In this document: in pieces, positions 52,690-64,000 of the stretch | Numbering within the stretch: the first letter of the stretch is position 1 | How the letters are laid out: every line of letters begins with the position of its first letter | Assembly: GCA_003255065.1 (NCBI GenBank) | Contig: QAOA01007318.1 | Span: forward strand, 304,356 to 368,355 | DNA from: Cercis canadensis | Taxonomy: Eukaryota > Streptophyta > Magnoliopsida > Fabales > Fabaceae | Direction of reading: 5' to 3' | Length of the DNA: 64,000 nucleotides | Made by a program: the position numbers and the translations under genes | Notes under the pieces: generated by a model | Told to the model about the DNA's origin: nothing | Database searches by the model: none | What the model saw: the letters and a program-made list of their open reading frames with translations, nothing else

Positions 52690-54197
52690 TTGTAGTAGAC
52701 TAGTACTATATTATAAAAAAAAATAATGTCTTATTAAAATTCATATAAATTTAACTAAATTAAAATAAATGTTCTAAGCAATCACAAAAAATTAAATTAA
52801 AATGTATGCGTACAAATTATATGTATTTACAAATGTAGCAAATATCATAACACAGTACTCTATCTTCATTAAGAATTTGGCAGACAAGTGTGTTTTGCGC
52901 TGACTGGCAGCCTTTGACTGGTAAGTTCTGTACGGCACCCTGACCACGCTGACCATTGACTATACTTTTTTGCAAATGGATAAACCAAATATGTTTACTT
53001 ATGCAATTTGCAATACTACTATTTGTATGAGATGAATGCAATATGCTTTAACCATCTTACATTATAAGGGGTAGTGTGAACAATTTTTAATAAATATAAA
53101 GATAGATTTGGCATAAAAAAATTAAGAAATAGATAAATTGTTTCAATATAATTTTGAATACTTTTTTCTATTTATTATTCACATTCACACGTTACGATTG
53201 AAAGAGAAATCTCAAAAGAAATACATCATGTCTAATTATTTGATTGATCTATTTTCCAAATATCATAGTCAGTTAATGACATACATTATTTTTTAGCTGC
53301 TGTGGCTTCCAGGTGCAAACTATTATTTTCTTTCATCATGTCTTATCAAAACTTGTTATATAAAATTTATTTTGCTACAATATGATATGCTCTAAGAGAC
53401 AATTATCCAGAAAATTACAAAATGATATATGGCTAATTCTTTTTAGGATGTATTAAATGGCAAATGCTACCGCATTTAGTGCATTCCATGTATCTCTGAG
53501 ACACTAATTAAGGAACTCGGAAGCATATTAAAATTGTACCCCTTTTTAATAATTAGGATACAGTCATCAACAAACTGATTATATATATATTTTTTTTACT
53601 ATTAACCTTTGGGGAGACTGCATCGCATTTTAGATTAGAACACATGCATAAAGTTATTTACGGTTTAGTGATAATTTTTTTTGGACATACATGCTTTTAA
53701 TGATTATTATTGAGTATCTTAAACAATAATATGTCTTTTAAAAAACGAATTGAAGCCTTAAAGAGAAATTAATTGTCTTGTTTCATAACTCACACACAAA
53801 AGAGAAAGTTTTCTTGTTTGATAACTCCAATTCAAATTTTATTCAAAATATCTGACTTTTTTTTTTAATTCTTTCAACAATTATTTAGTTGAAAAAACAT
53901 AGTCCACAAGTTTTACCCGTGACCATCCAAGATGTATGTGGGGGACCTGAATTGCTCCTAATTAAGTCCATGTTTCCTTTCATTTAATTTGGCCTACAGG
54001 GTTGCTCACCAATAATGAACTGAACATGTGAGCAGTAATGTCATAGACAAATACCAAAATTTCCAAATATATATAAAAAAAGAATTTTCACCTTCTGGTG
54101 TGTTTTTTCTTTGTCATACTGTAGTTAGCTTCTTCTCTTATAACTCTTGCGCTTTGTAGTTTCTTTTCTAGAACCAAAAAACACACAACTTTCACAG

Positions 54198-54205
54198 TAT
54201 AAATA
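54198..54205 (+). promoter_or_regulatory. TATA box upstream of LPPD
   Basis: TATAAATA about 297 bp upstream of the phosphatase ATG gives a plausible start near 54,230. The leader would then include the (TA)n run at 54297. Confidence 0.45.
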
Positions 54206-54293
54206 CGCGTGGAAAGTTCTTCATGTCCTGGCCATTTTCCTCTGCCAGCCAAAATCCAACGGATCCGAGGAGCAAAGTCAAAAACGATAAAAA

Positions 54294-54296
<3 letters not shown>

Positions 54297-54321
<25 letters not shown>
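54297..54321. repeat. (TA)n microsatellite
   Basis: About twelve TA units lie within the presumed 5' leader of the phosphatase gene. Confidence 0.9.
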
Positions 54322-54324
<3 letters not shown>

Positions 54325-54494
54325 TCATTGTTTAAAATAAACCTTACTATTAAACAATTCAAACAGAACCATTCCTTCAAAGTCCAAACGTCCCAAGTCC
54401 GGCCAGCAGTTTTCAGGCACCAATTGGTTCTTTGTGACTCTCATTGCTCCTTCTTTGGTCCCACTTTCCCCACAGAGGGAAGAGAAAGACAACA

Positions 54495-57400
54495 ATGGAG
54501 GGAGCAGCACTGTGGCAAGGGACGGCTCTGGCTGGAATATTGTTCTGGATTGTCTCAGCTTCATACCTCAATGTGACTCATAAGCTTAGATCTTTCCTAC
54601 AACCGTGGGTGTCTCACCATGTCGAAACTGGGACTCCTATTATCCTCCAGATCCAGGTAACCAACAAATTATAAAAGGAAAGCCCAGATTTTTATTTTTT
54701 TAACTTTGAAAATTTTATATTCTGTTTGGTAAATGCCGAATTTTCGGTAAATATTGTGGCTGTTGTTTGGCGGGTTTTTGCAGAGTTACCGCCCTGGGTT
54801 CCTGGATGCTCTTTTCTCCGGGTTGTCTTGTGTTGTTTCTGTGCCCTTTTACACTGCTTTTCTTCCTCTGCTATTCTGGGTATGTGTCTTTCTTTAATGG
54901 TTGGAGTGAAATTTTGCTTAATTTTTCATTAGACAAATAAAATCATGATTTTTTTTGTTCAAACTTTTCATTTCAAGAATAAAATTGCGTGGTGTTTGGT
55001 GTCTATGTAGAGTGGGCATGGCAAATTGGCGAGGCAGATGACTTTGTTGATGGCGTCCTGTGATTATATAGGTAACTGTATAAAGGTGTGTGCTTAGTCT
55101 TACTCTCATTAATCTCAGACTCAGTGTTTCATCTGTATGTGATGGTGGCCTCTACCTATTAAGCTATATAGCTGCGGTGTTTTCATTTAGTAGGATGTCG
55201 TATCAGCTCCAAGACCCGCTTCTCCACCTGTTCGGAGAGTAACGGCCACAAAAGATGAAGAAGAAAATGCTTTAGAATATGGATTGCCTTCTTCTCACAC
55301 TCTTAACACGGTTTGCTTGTCTGGGTAATCATAATTCTTTTCATTTTCTTTTATTCTTAATTTCTCTTGCTTGGGCGTGGGGCTAATTTTGCTGGCATGG
55401 TTACAGAAAGGAATTGTGAGTCATGTCTATAGGCAAGTTTTATGCAGTGGTATAAAGTTGCCAGCGTTTTGCAGGATACTGCTAAGTAATTGGCATGCCT
55501 TATAAGTCAAGTCACGTGCTAGCTTCAAATGGTTGATTATTTGTTTATTCTTTTTTCTATCTATTGGGTGGATCAACCAAGGAGAAAAATAAATGAAAAT
55601 ATAAACTCATCTATTTGCCACTTCATATTCTATCTTTCATCAGTCTAAGGAGTTAAATGTCAGTTAACATGTTTTTGACTACAAGGCATATAGTTTTGTA
55701 TGTGGAAGTCTGGTTATCCTTTGAGCAAGTTGGTATCTTTGCCATGCAGTATTTGCTTTTGTCATTAACAGTTGTTTCTTCTGTGAATGGATGTTTGTCA
55801 GGTACCTTTTGCACTATGTCCTGACTCATACTCAAATTCAAGGTGCCTATGTTAATTTTCTTGGAGTTGCCCTTGCTTGCTTACTCGTGGTACTCATTGG
55901 TTTGGGTAAGTCTGTCATTACCTTTACATTAGTAGCAGCTTCCTTTTGTTGGCTTATTGCAAAGCAAAACTATAGAGGAAATTTCATCCGCTTTGTAGGA
56001 AGAATTTATCTTGGCATGCACAGTTTGGTTGATGTCCTTGGTGGTGGTCTTCTTGGTCTCGGGGTCCTTTCACTGTGGCTTACAGTTGATGAATACATAG
56101 ATAGTTTTGTGGTATCAGGACAAAATGGTAATTTTACTCCCTATTGATATATTCAACCGATAGGAGTTTTCTCTGTTTTTAATTGCTTGCAGCACATGTT
56201 GGTGGGAATTGAATTACGTTTGTAATTATCATATTAGAAAAGCTGTAGTCTCAAACCTGGTCTAAACTCATGTTTATTTAAGCATTTTTTGTTTATGAAT
56301 AGTTAAAAAAAACTACTAGAATTTTGGTATAGAAGTTTCTTAGCTCTTTGGAGTAAGCTTGGCAAGCTTTCCTTCTACCCTACCTCATAATCTGTTTTTG
56401 ATGCAGTCACATCTTTCTGGGCCGCTCTGAGCTTCCTCTTGCTCTTTGCTTATCCGACTCCTGAACTTCCAACTCCAAGCTTTGAGTATCACACTGCTTT
56501 TAATGGTGTTGCATTGGGAATTGTAAGTAATACTTCACCCATTAACATAATTTAAACGTGCTGTTTCATCTTTTATCTGGCATAATAAGAATAAGCACAA
56601 GATTACATAATGAGCAAGGATAGAATTAATTGGAGTGATAGGCCTAATGTCTTGGGGAGCTATAGTTACACGTAGTGCCTTGTCAAGTTCCTGAAGTAAA
56701 ATATTTTAATGCCGAGTTTTTTATGTCGTAAAATATTGTACCAAAACTGTTTGCTTCCGTAAAGAAATTTGACTCACTCTTGCAACGTATGCACGCTGAT
56801 GGCTCCAAAACAGAAGCCAAATTCTGAATATCATTGTGACTATGTTTCTGAGGGCCGTGAATTGTGACTTCAATGACTTGGATTTGAATATATGCATTAA
56901 GCAGCCTCAAACTGACAATGTTGCACCCTATTCCCTCGAGTACTAATGAATAAGGTGGAGATGTTGAATGCAAATTTATGCAATGTGACTGCAGACATAT
57001 CAAGTAATATCTGACATCAGGTACAGAACTATTGTAATATGCTGATTTTAGCTGGATGAGCTTAAGGATAAACATCAAGCTAAGTATGAAATGTAGCTAT
57101 GATGCAATTCATTTCATTGCAAGTTTGTAATATTGCAATTTGGGTTAGAATTAAGTACTCCCCAAGGTTGTGTTATAGTAATCCTTTAATACGAACTTAA
57201 CATGCAAAGAGGTATAGCTGTTTTCAGTTTTTGGTTGATCAAATTACTGTTATTTTCTTCATTCGTTCATATTATTACGATAGGAATTTGGAGGTACAAG
57301 GTTTTGTAATTTTTTAGTCTGCAACAGGATTCCAAATATTATCATGAAGGAGTGCATAATTAATCCCCCAACAATATGATATCGATTACTATGACAAAAA

Positions 57401-57971
57401 CAAAACTGTACATGAGTTTAGTAGTCTGCATTTCTGAAATTTGCATTTCAAGATTCTACATCTTTACCATGACAGTTTCACTTTATTTTTAAGGATCAAC
57501 TTCTATATTTCCTTCTGTGTGGTTTTCCTTGTACTAGATATTAATTTAAAAGGTCGTGTTTTTCAGGTTGCTGGGATACAGCAAACGTACCATCAATTTC
57601 ACCATGACTCAGTCCCTCGTTTGTTCTCTCCAGAATTCACAATACTTGTATTTGTAGGAAGAATGCTTTTGGGAATACCCACAATACTAGTTGTGAAATT
57701 CTGTAGCAAGGCTCTTGCAAAATGGACTCTGCCTGTGGTATCAAATACCTTGGGTATCCCAATAAAATCAACCGGCTATATCCCAACATTGAACGGATCC
57801 GTCAAGGCAAAAAATCCTGACAAGCTTAAACAAGGAGGTTATTTGCAGAAGCTCTTCTCCCAGCACGAAGCATTTGATGTTGATACAGGAATTAGGTTTC
57901 TTCAATATGCAGGCCTAGCATGGTCCGTGGTTGACCTTGTGCCATCTCTTTTTTCTTACCTTAGCTTGTGA
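54495..57971 (+). CDS. LPPD: Lipid phosphate phosphatase delta / sphingoid-base-1-phosphate phosphatase
   Basis: This is a PAP2-superfamily ER membrane enzyme that dephosphorylates long-chain base 1-phosphates; the Arabidopsis orthologue LPPdelta/SPP1 affects ABA-guard-cell signalling. Eight exons (54495-54656, 54784-54879, 55011-55085, 55194-55324, 55802-55905, 55999-56127, 56407-56522, 57567-57971) encode 405 aa against about 416 in Arabidopsis. The three phosphatase motifs are present. K(X6)RP is KDVVSAPRP at 111-119, PSSH is at 143-146, and GRIYLGMHSLVD at 190-201 is motif 3 (the usual Ser-Arg is Gly-Arg, as in this subfamily from memory). Several hydrophobic spans follow, for example ALACLLVVLIGLG, FWAALSFLLLFAY and FTILVFVGRMLLGIPTILVV. 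The start is the first ATG in the frame, in good context (ACAATGG). All junctions are GT-AG. Confidence 0.93.
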
Positions 57972-59690
57972 TGTAAATCGAAATTTTGTGCAGCAAGAGA
58001 TCAACCCATTTTGGTCATATCCAATGGTATATGAAAACGGTTGAAGTTACCATGTGTATTTATTAAGTATCTTTGACCTACCCTACAAAACGATGGGTCA
58101 TAAGTTTCATATTTTCCTCCCCCAATCATGTTTTACCATTTGTATTTATTAAGATGTTTTAACAGAGAATGGCAAGTGGGGTTTAAGCATAACTTCAGGG
58201 AAGTGAACTTTTGTGCGGACAAACTGGCCAAGCACAGTGCCTTGCATGAGGTTTCTTTTTGAGGGCTCCAGAATGGCTTCAGTTAGAGTTATTGGCTGAT
58301 GCAGCTTCAGTTCCCTCTTGATTGCATTCTCATTTAAGATTTAATAAGAATGACGTAAGCTAAACATCATCCAAAGCCATAACAGGCAAACAGTGTCCAG
58401 CAAAATGAAAGGGCCCTTTATACGTCAATAACTAGTTTGATTTCCAATCTGAACTATTTATTTGCCCATAGATGAAAGGTTTCAGCAAACAAGCCTTTTA
58501 GGCTCTGTTTATGCCTTTATGGAACTTCAATCAAAACGAAATTTATTTCTTTGTTCCATAAACCTGTGGTATAAGGTTATTTAGTCAATTTCTGGAAAAT
58601 CCACATTTTTCGGTAATTAGTCTAGATAGCCAGCGAAAGACTGAACCAATGGAAATTATTCAATGGTATATGAGAACAGTTCGAAGTTATCAAATGTACT
58701 AAGAACCTTAGTCCTACAAAGTAATAGCTCATACGTTTCATATTTCCCTTCCCTCAATACATGTTTTAACTGATTCTCCCAATATGATGTGATCAGATTT
58801 GTTACGGACTAGATTGCTTTCTCCTTCAGATGTATATTTATTTTCCATAGCCTTTCAAAAACATCACAAATTCAACGTAAGACGAAAACTTACGAAACAA
58901 ATCCAATATTCGCAGTTCTCAGGGAATTCACATTGCTGTTGCAAAAGAATGCCAGGTACCAAGTTAAACACTTTCTTACTTACAGAACACAGGAGGAGAC
59001 CAGCGCTAACAAGGATAGCTGGTGTGATAATAAATTGACACGCGTCAAGGAAAGTTATACAAATGCAAAAATTTGATCACTCAGCTCGAAAGAAATCCTG
59101 TTATTCCCTTTCATTCTGCCCAAGTTTTGACCGACTATTGACCATGTTGACTCGTTTTTTATATAGACACTCAATTTTTCTTCGGAGAAGGGAAAAAACC
59201 TCGGCTCAAAAGGAAAAACTTCCTCAAGTAGATCAACTCTAATAATTAACTGAACATAATTAGTAAGAAAAACAAAACTGAATCACTATTATCGTGCAAC
59301 TTTTTCTGACATAGAACATTGCAAAGCATCAGAAGATATAAAAGTCCCAGTAATAGCTTATAAAGCCTCAGAAGGGGTACGATATTGAGGAGACAAAAAA
59401 AGACAGGTAAAAGGTAAAGGAATATCCACATTTTGCTGGAATGATACATATCTTTGGTAACTTCTCCAACTGGATGTCCAGCAAGTTCTTGAGCGTAACA
59501 AATCAGTGGAATGCTGTTACCTGCCTATTATACATCAAGGTGGGCTTCCACAGTCAACACAAAAGCATAGAAGTGTATATCCATGGATTTAAATGCTTAT
59601 AGCAATCTCACAAACGAGGATGCACAGCTACCAGAAATTAGTGTGGAAGTAGACGTATCCATGATACCAATATGACATTCAGCAGCTACA
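57972..59690. other. Tail-to-tail spacer between LPPD and PP2A genes
   Basis: The spacer holds both 3' UTRs and two diverged copies of an approximately 145-bp segment (57991-58140 and 58631-58774). No gene or recognisable element is seen in the rest. Confidence 0.6.
57991..58774. repeat. Diverged direct duplication of the LPPD 3' flank
   Basis: Segment A (57991-58140) begins about 20 bp after the LPPD stop. Segment B (58631-58774) repeats it in the same orientation and order: CAATGGTATATGARAACRGTT, GAAGTTA, CCTACAAA, CATA-GTTTCATATTT and CAAT-CATGTTTTA. Several small indels separate the copies. The 490 bp between them are unrelated. Divergence suggests an old duplication. Confidence 0.7.
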
Positions 59691-62600
59691 TTATAGGAAG
59701 TAATCAGGCGTTCTACGGGTAACATCCGGTTCTCCTCTCCTTGGAGCAGGTTCAAACTGCAAGATAAATTTCAAATTTATACATGGGCAATCCAAAGCAC
59801 AGGACTAACATCAACAACATTTAATAAGTATGAGTGCAAATTATATTGGGAGGGAGACCTGGATAAATGTGTGGCTCTTGCAATCATCAACCTCCAATAT
59901 GGAAGCCATGTTGCCACATCGATAACAATAGTTAGGTGCACTAAATATGGTAACCACCTTTTGTTCCTGGATCAACAAAACAATGGACATGTCTAAAACA
60001 TTAACCCCTTAATTTTAAAGCAAGCAAGCCAAAGAAAATCCATGAAAAGGAAAATTACATGGGCCCAATTAAATCCATCCATAACCAGCTGATGAGCTCT
60101 AGCAATCAAGTTGAGGCTGTTTGTGTGATTGAATTGTTCAGATATATCCTGAAAGAAAGAACATAAACTTAGAAAGGATTGAAGATAACAATTGACCTCT
60201 CAATGCCTCAGAAAAACATATTTAACAATGTAGACAGTTGAGCAACATAAATATAAAGTTACCTGGCCAAAAGTATATCCAGCACCACGGGGAGAAATTC
60301 CCCAGCCACATCTGTCATCTGGGTCAGACCATAACAGATCACACATAGGTCCTTCATGCGGAACCTCTTGAACACGATCAAAGTTCCTAATGTTATCCAG
60401 GGTTTCGATCGAAGGTGACAGTCCACCATGCAAACAAAATATTTCTGATTCAACCTGAACGGGAGAATATCAAAATATAAGTATAATGATCAAAAACCAA
60501 TAACTAAAAACCTTTAACTACCAGTTTTTTACTAAGTTATTATGGCAAGCATATGGAAGTTGTTCACCAATCAAACATCTTAACAGGGATTAATATAAAG
60601 ATAAAGAACCTCAGAGGAGCTTGTCACAAGCAACAAACTTAACTCAAAGAAACTTGAGTAAACCATATTCACTACTCCTGAAGTTCAGAGAAATGACAGG
60701 AGCATCAGGCTTGTTTTGAAAAGTACAAAGACCTGTCTTTTAGAGACAGGTTCGCAAGATAAACAATTAAACCCATTCCAAGCATCAGGGAATCACCATT
60801 CCACCTCCCTAGGAAGGAGTGGTGATTACCGTTTTTGTGGAATGAGGGTTTGGAATGAAATCACCTTCATGGAATAGAACCAATAATGGAATCATCATGC
60901 TGAGTACCAGACATGACCTTTCAATTTACATAATGGCCTATATGTAATTTACTCTCCATATTTGTTTACAAACAAAATGAGCCAATGGAAAAAATATGCA
61001 CTAACCAGGGCAGTCAACGGAAAGTAATCAAAAAGGTCCGTAAAGATCTTCCAAACATTTGCATTACCGTACCTGCAAATAAAAAAAAGAGAGATTCATC
61101 ATGGATTTGACATAAGAAACAACAAAATACATTATTTATGTGCAAGAAATTAATAAAGAAGCAAGCAGAGCATCTAAGATCGAAATGTCAGGATGCCACA
61201 TATCTAACAATATCAACAATTGAAAATTTTGAAGGTGAGATTATCAAATTAAAAGTTTATCTAAAGCCCAATTCAGATTCAGATGCTAAACACAGAACCC
61301 CAATACATGTAAGTTACAAGAACCTAGCTATAAGAATCTATGTTAAAAAATTCTACAAATGCATATTATAATACAAGGAAAAAAAAAAAAAGGATTTTCC
61401 AAAAAGCCAATTGCTCATATGATATGCCACTATGGTAACCTAAATAAAAAAAATAAAAAAAAATCAGTTGCAAAATTATAATCATACCAAACTTCTCTGG
61501 ACAAAGTATCTCCCTTTTTACCCTAGGACCCCTAAAATGAAGGTGTTGAAAACTCACTTTCTTAGGCATTCATCATAAAATCCATATACTTGAGTAATCT
61601 GCAAAAAGAGATAAAGGATAAAACAATAATTAGCTCAAAAAATATCATATAAGCCTAGCAATCAAAACCCAAAATGGTTACATTTACTACACAGAATAAA
61701 ACAAGACTAGCCAATTTTCGCACCACACAAGAGTAAAATTTACTAAACAACTACAGAAATAAATAACACTGAGAACCTCGGCAGCAAAAAACAGGTGACA
61801 CCTTCATCAATGATTTAACATGAAAACATACCTGACGACTTTCGTGGTTTCCTCGAAGAATAGTAATGCGCTGAGGATACCGCACTTTCAGAGCCACGAG
61901 AAGCTGGATAGAATAACTAATCAGTACCTCTAACCCGTATCATGCCAATTCAAAGAAAAGTAAGATGTAAAGATACTGAACAAGCAAATAAATATCCACG
62001 TAATTTCATCATTATTCCTCATCCCACCAAAATAAAAAGTATGCTAACCAACCGATGAAACAAATAATGAGTAAGCACAATCTCCAGATACAAATGTTGC
62101 TACTAACTGAAAAGGAGTTTACTATGATTGAGATATAATACACTCAACTTTTCGACCCTCAATGATCTTGAAAGGCCAATAACAACAGTCAGTCAGTTTA
62201 AAGTCACCCAAACCACAGTAGGCATGAGAACAGTTCTCAAAGATGCACCTAAAATATATTATTGGATGGCTGAGATTCCATCAGATGATGACTTGCTAAA
62301 AACCACAACAATGTCCCAAAGATCTCAACAATTAGGTCTGCCCCAGATTCACAAATTGAAAAGTTGACGCTCAAAAACTAATCTCAAAAATATGATCTAA
62401 CGATAAGTGAACATCTATAAGAATTTTATGCCACATAATCCACCCTTCCGCCTAAATCTGGCCATATTGAGAAATCACTATTAATACAGCAGATTCTAAT
62501 ATAAGCTGTAATGTTACGTTGGTATTACATGCCTATGTTATAGGAACTTGAAAGTTATATGCCAACTGGGAGAATCCCATTTTTCTTTTCTATCATGACA

Positions 62601-63846
62601 ACTTAAAATCATGCTCACACACTTCACAAAACTTTTCTGCCCAAGCTTGCTCTGCCTTATAAGCAGAAAAAAAATTTAAAACTCATGAAATGCACAAAAA
62701 ACAAATTTTTTTTGGGGGAGGGGGGAATTAAACTACAGAGTCTATTAGAAGAAAAATCAGATAAGCATTTCTTGGTTGTACTTACTGTTACAGTTTCAAC
62801 TGAATAATAACCCCGGTCCACATAATCTCCCATAAATAAGTAGTTAGTATCTGGACACTGTCGATGAAACAGGATATTTTTAGATTGCAGATCTGAACAT
62901 GGTAAAGGAATTTTCCAAAAAAACATAATCATCAAAAAGTATTATCCAGAAACCGACAAATAAGTAAAAATTTTGTCATAATGTTAACAAACAACCATTG
63001 TGCAAATACACAATTATGCATACATCACTTGAATTCACAAGCATAAAGATGGTTGAGATATATAAATAGTAGTTATTTAGATAAACTAACACTCTAAAAT
63101 AAGGAAAAAAGCAAAGGGAGAAAGAAGAAAAAAAATAAAATAAAGTATTTTTGCTGCAGTGAATTCAATGAGTAGTTCCCTGATTATACAATTTACTCCA
63201 CAATACCTCTGATGCACTTCAATCTTCAAAAGCTTTTTCTTTGGCAGGTCTCAATTAGTTAGTTAAGACATTCCCCAGCTGAAACAGAAGAGTTGAATAC
63301 AAAAAAGAAAGTCATAGTCAGAATTGATACCTTCCCTCCAATTCGAAATAGTTCAGCAAGATCATGAAACTGCCCATGAATATCACCACAAATTGTCACA
63401 GGGCTTTTCACAGGCTGTGATACAGAAGAGATACAAAAAAAAAATTAATGTTTCCTCTTTTCTAAATAAAAAAAATTCACAATTAAAAGTAACTGAAATA
63501 GTAAGATGTGATTGGCAGTGACAAGAGCTATAAACAAAAGGAATTCAAGAATGTGGAAAAAGAAAACGGATTGAAAAAATTACTTCTCCCTTTCACGAAA
63601 AGGGGCGTCACTCTCAAAATTAAGCATCAAAAGCAATTGGCATAAAAAAGGGTTCAATAACAACTCATTTCTTTATAACACATCCAAAGCAAGTGGCAGG
63701 AAAAAAATAAGTAGTGAAGCAAGTGAGAACAATGTAAAAGAAACAGAAGAGGCACTGTTGAGAATTAAGGCAAAAAGAAAGGGTTGCACCTGGACGTTAC
63801 TTTCGTCCATTAAAATCTCCTTAGCCTTCTCACATAAAACTCTAAC
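59691..63846 (-). CDS. PP2A: Serine/threonine protein phosphatase PP2A catalytic subunit (first exon outside window)
   Basis: This is the catalytic subunit of PP2A, a metal-dependent phosphatase assembled with A and B subunits in cytosol and nucleus. Ten in-window exons (63846-63790, 63414-63331, 62857-62786, 61903-61832, 61598-61558, 61072-61006, 60454-60263, 60148-60059, 59966-59859, 59756-59691) give about 282 residues. The missing 31 or so N-terminal residues fit one more upstream exon, for the usual 313 aa. Metal and catalytic motifs appear in order: [29 protein letters not shown] and [11 protein letters not shown]. The C-terminus RRTPDYFL carries the regulatory Tyr and the methylated terminal Leu. 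Wording of the ending ([18 protein letters not shown]) matches the PP2A-3/PP2A-4 subfamily more than PP2A-1/2/5. All introns are GT-AG. Regulation is not visible because the promoter is outside. Confidence 0.95.
60731..60858. repeat. Fold-back sequence in a PP2A intron
   Basis: A perfect 8-bp hairpin (ACCTGTCT/AGACAGGT, 60731-60751) is followed by a longer imperfect inverted repeat. GGAATCACCATTCC near 60789 pairs with GGAGTGGTGATTACC near 60816-60830, with outer arms CCATTCCA and TGGAATG. It may be a small MITE or a chance foldback. It lies in the intron between exons 61072-61006 and 60454-60263. Confidence 0.4.
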
Positions 63847-64000
63847 CTACAGGCAGGACAGAAAATAGGATAATTAGCTTATCATATTTCTTTTGCGCAA
63901 GATAACAATACTAATAGGGGTAACCAATATTGCCAGCAGCTCATTAGAAAAGGGTCATGACCGCTTATAGCAAGCAGCAGGGATAAATATGGAGGAAAAC

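Larger units (their letters stand above)
51090..54494. other. Intergenic region between FAR2 and the lipid phosphatase gene
   Basis: FAR2 3' UTR (poly(A)-like AATAAAATA near 51151) is followed by AT-rich spacer. A hAT-like element lies at 52017-52689, then about 1.4 kb of featureless AT-rich DNA. The promoter and leader of the phosphatase follow, with a TATA box at 54198 and a (TA)n run at 54297. The minus-strand frame at 52817-53041 is not recognised. Confidence 0.55.

Noticed and set aside
52817-53041. Minus-strand 74-codon frame in the FAR2-LPPD spacer
   Set aside because: No family resemblance and no exon-like borders.

Overview
This is nuclear DNA of a flowering plant, almost certainly a eudicot and probably a rosid. 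The genes are split by many short, AT-rich GT-AG introns. Every recognisable product has a plant orthologue, including plastid fatty acyl reductase, a KMD-type F-box/kelch protein, a D14-like hydrolase and a DUF620 protein. The species cannot be fixed from the sequence. Single or double N bases at 7437, 11651, 40121 and 46200-46201 mark closed assembly gaps.

Layout. 1-6318 (+): the C-terminal half of a CPSF-A/DDB1/SF3b130-family protein, 9 exons. 6319-10520: 3' flank, an assembly-made direct duplication, and a decayed D14/DLK2-like alpha/beta-hydrolase pseudogene (8360-9241). 10521-29441 (-): the complete rRNA-processing factor RRP5, 40 exons, 1,923 aa by my splicing. Its introns carry a LINE fragment, a small inverted-repeat element and a compound microsatellite. 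29442-30655: a bidirectional promoter with a telo-box and about seven tandem TGGGCC-bearing units, then a TATA box. 30656-32567 (+): an SR splicing factor of the SCL33/SCL30A type. 33128-34150 (-): an intronless F-box/kelch gene. 34151-40580: a long AT-rich intergenic region. 40581-43150 (+): DUF620 gene. 44219-47387 (+): SET-domain methyltransferase with a minor-spliceosome-type intron. 48421-51089 (+): plastid fatty acyl reductase FAR2/MS2. 51090-54494: intergenic, with a probable non-autonomous hAT-like element. 54495-57971 (+): LPP-delta-type lipid (sphingoid base) phosphate phosphatase. 59691-63846 (-): PP2A catalytic subunit, first exon beyond the window.

The genes are ordinary housekeeping or developmental genes and do not form a pathway. 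The one functional pairing is the divergent RRP5/SCL33 pair, a ribosome-biogenesis gene and a splicing gene sharing an intergenic region with growth-linked promoter motifs. I rebuilt all exon chains by eye from frame continuity, splice dinucleotides and remembered family sequence. I found no LTR elements, virus-derived elements, CRISPR arrays or RNA genes that I would defend. The most unusual signals are the site II minisatellite promoter, five GC-AG introns (both introns of the DUF620 gene are of this type), a likely U12 intron, a GAAG array in SCL33 intron 3, and an upstream ORF whose stop overlaps the SCL33 start codon.
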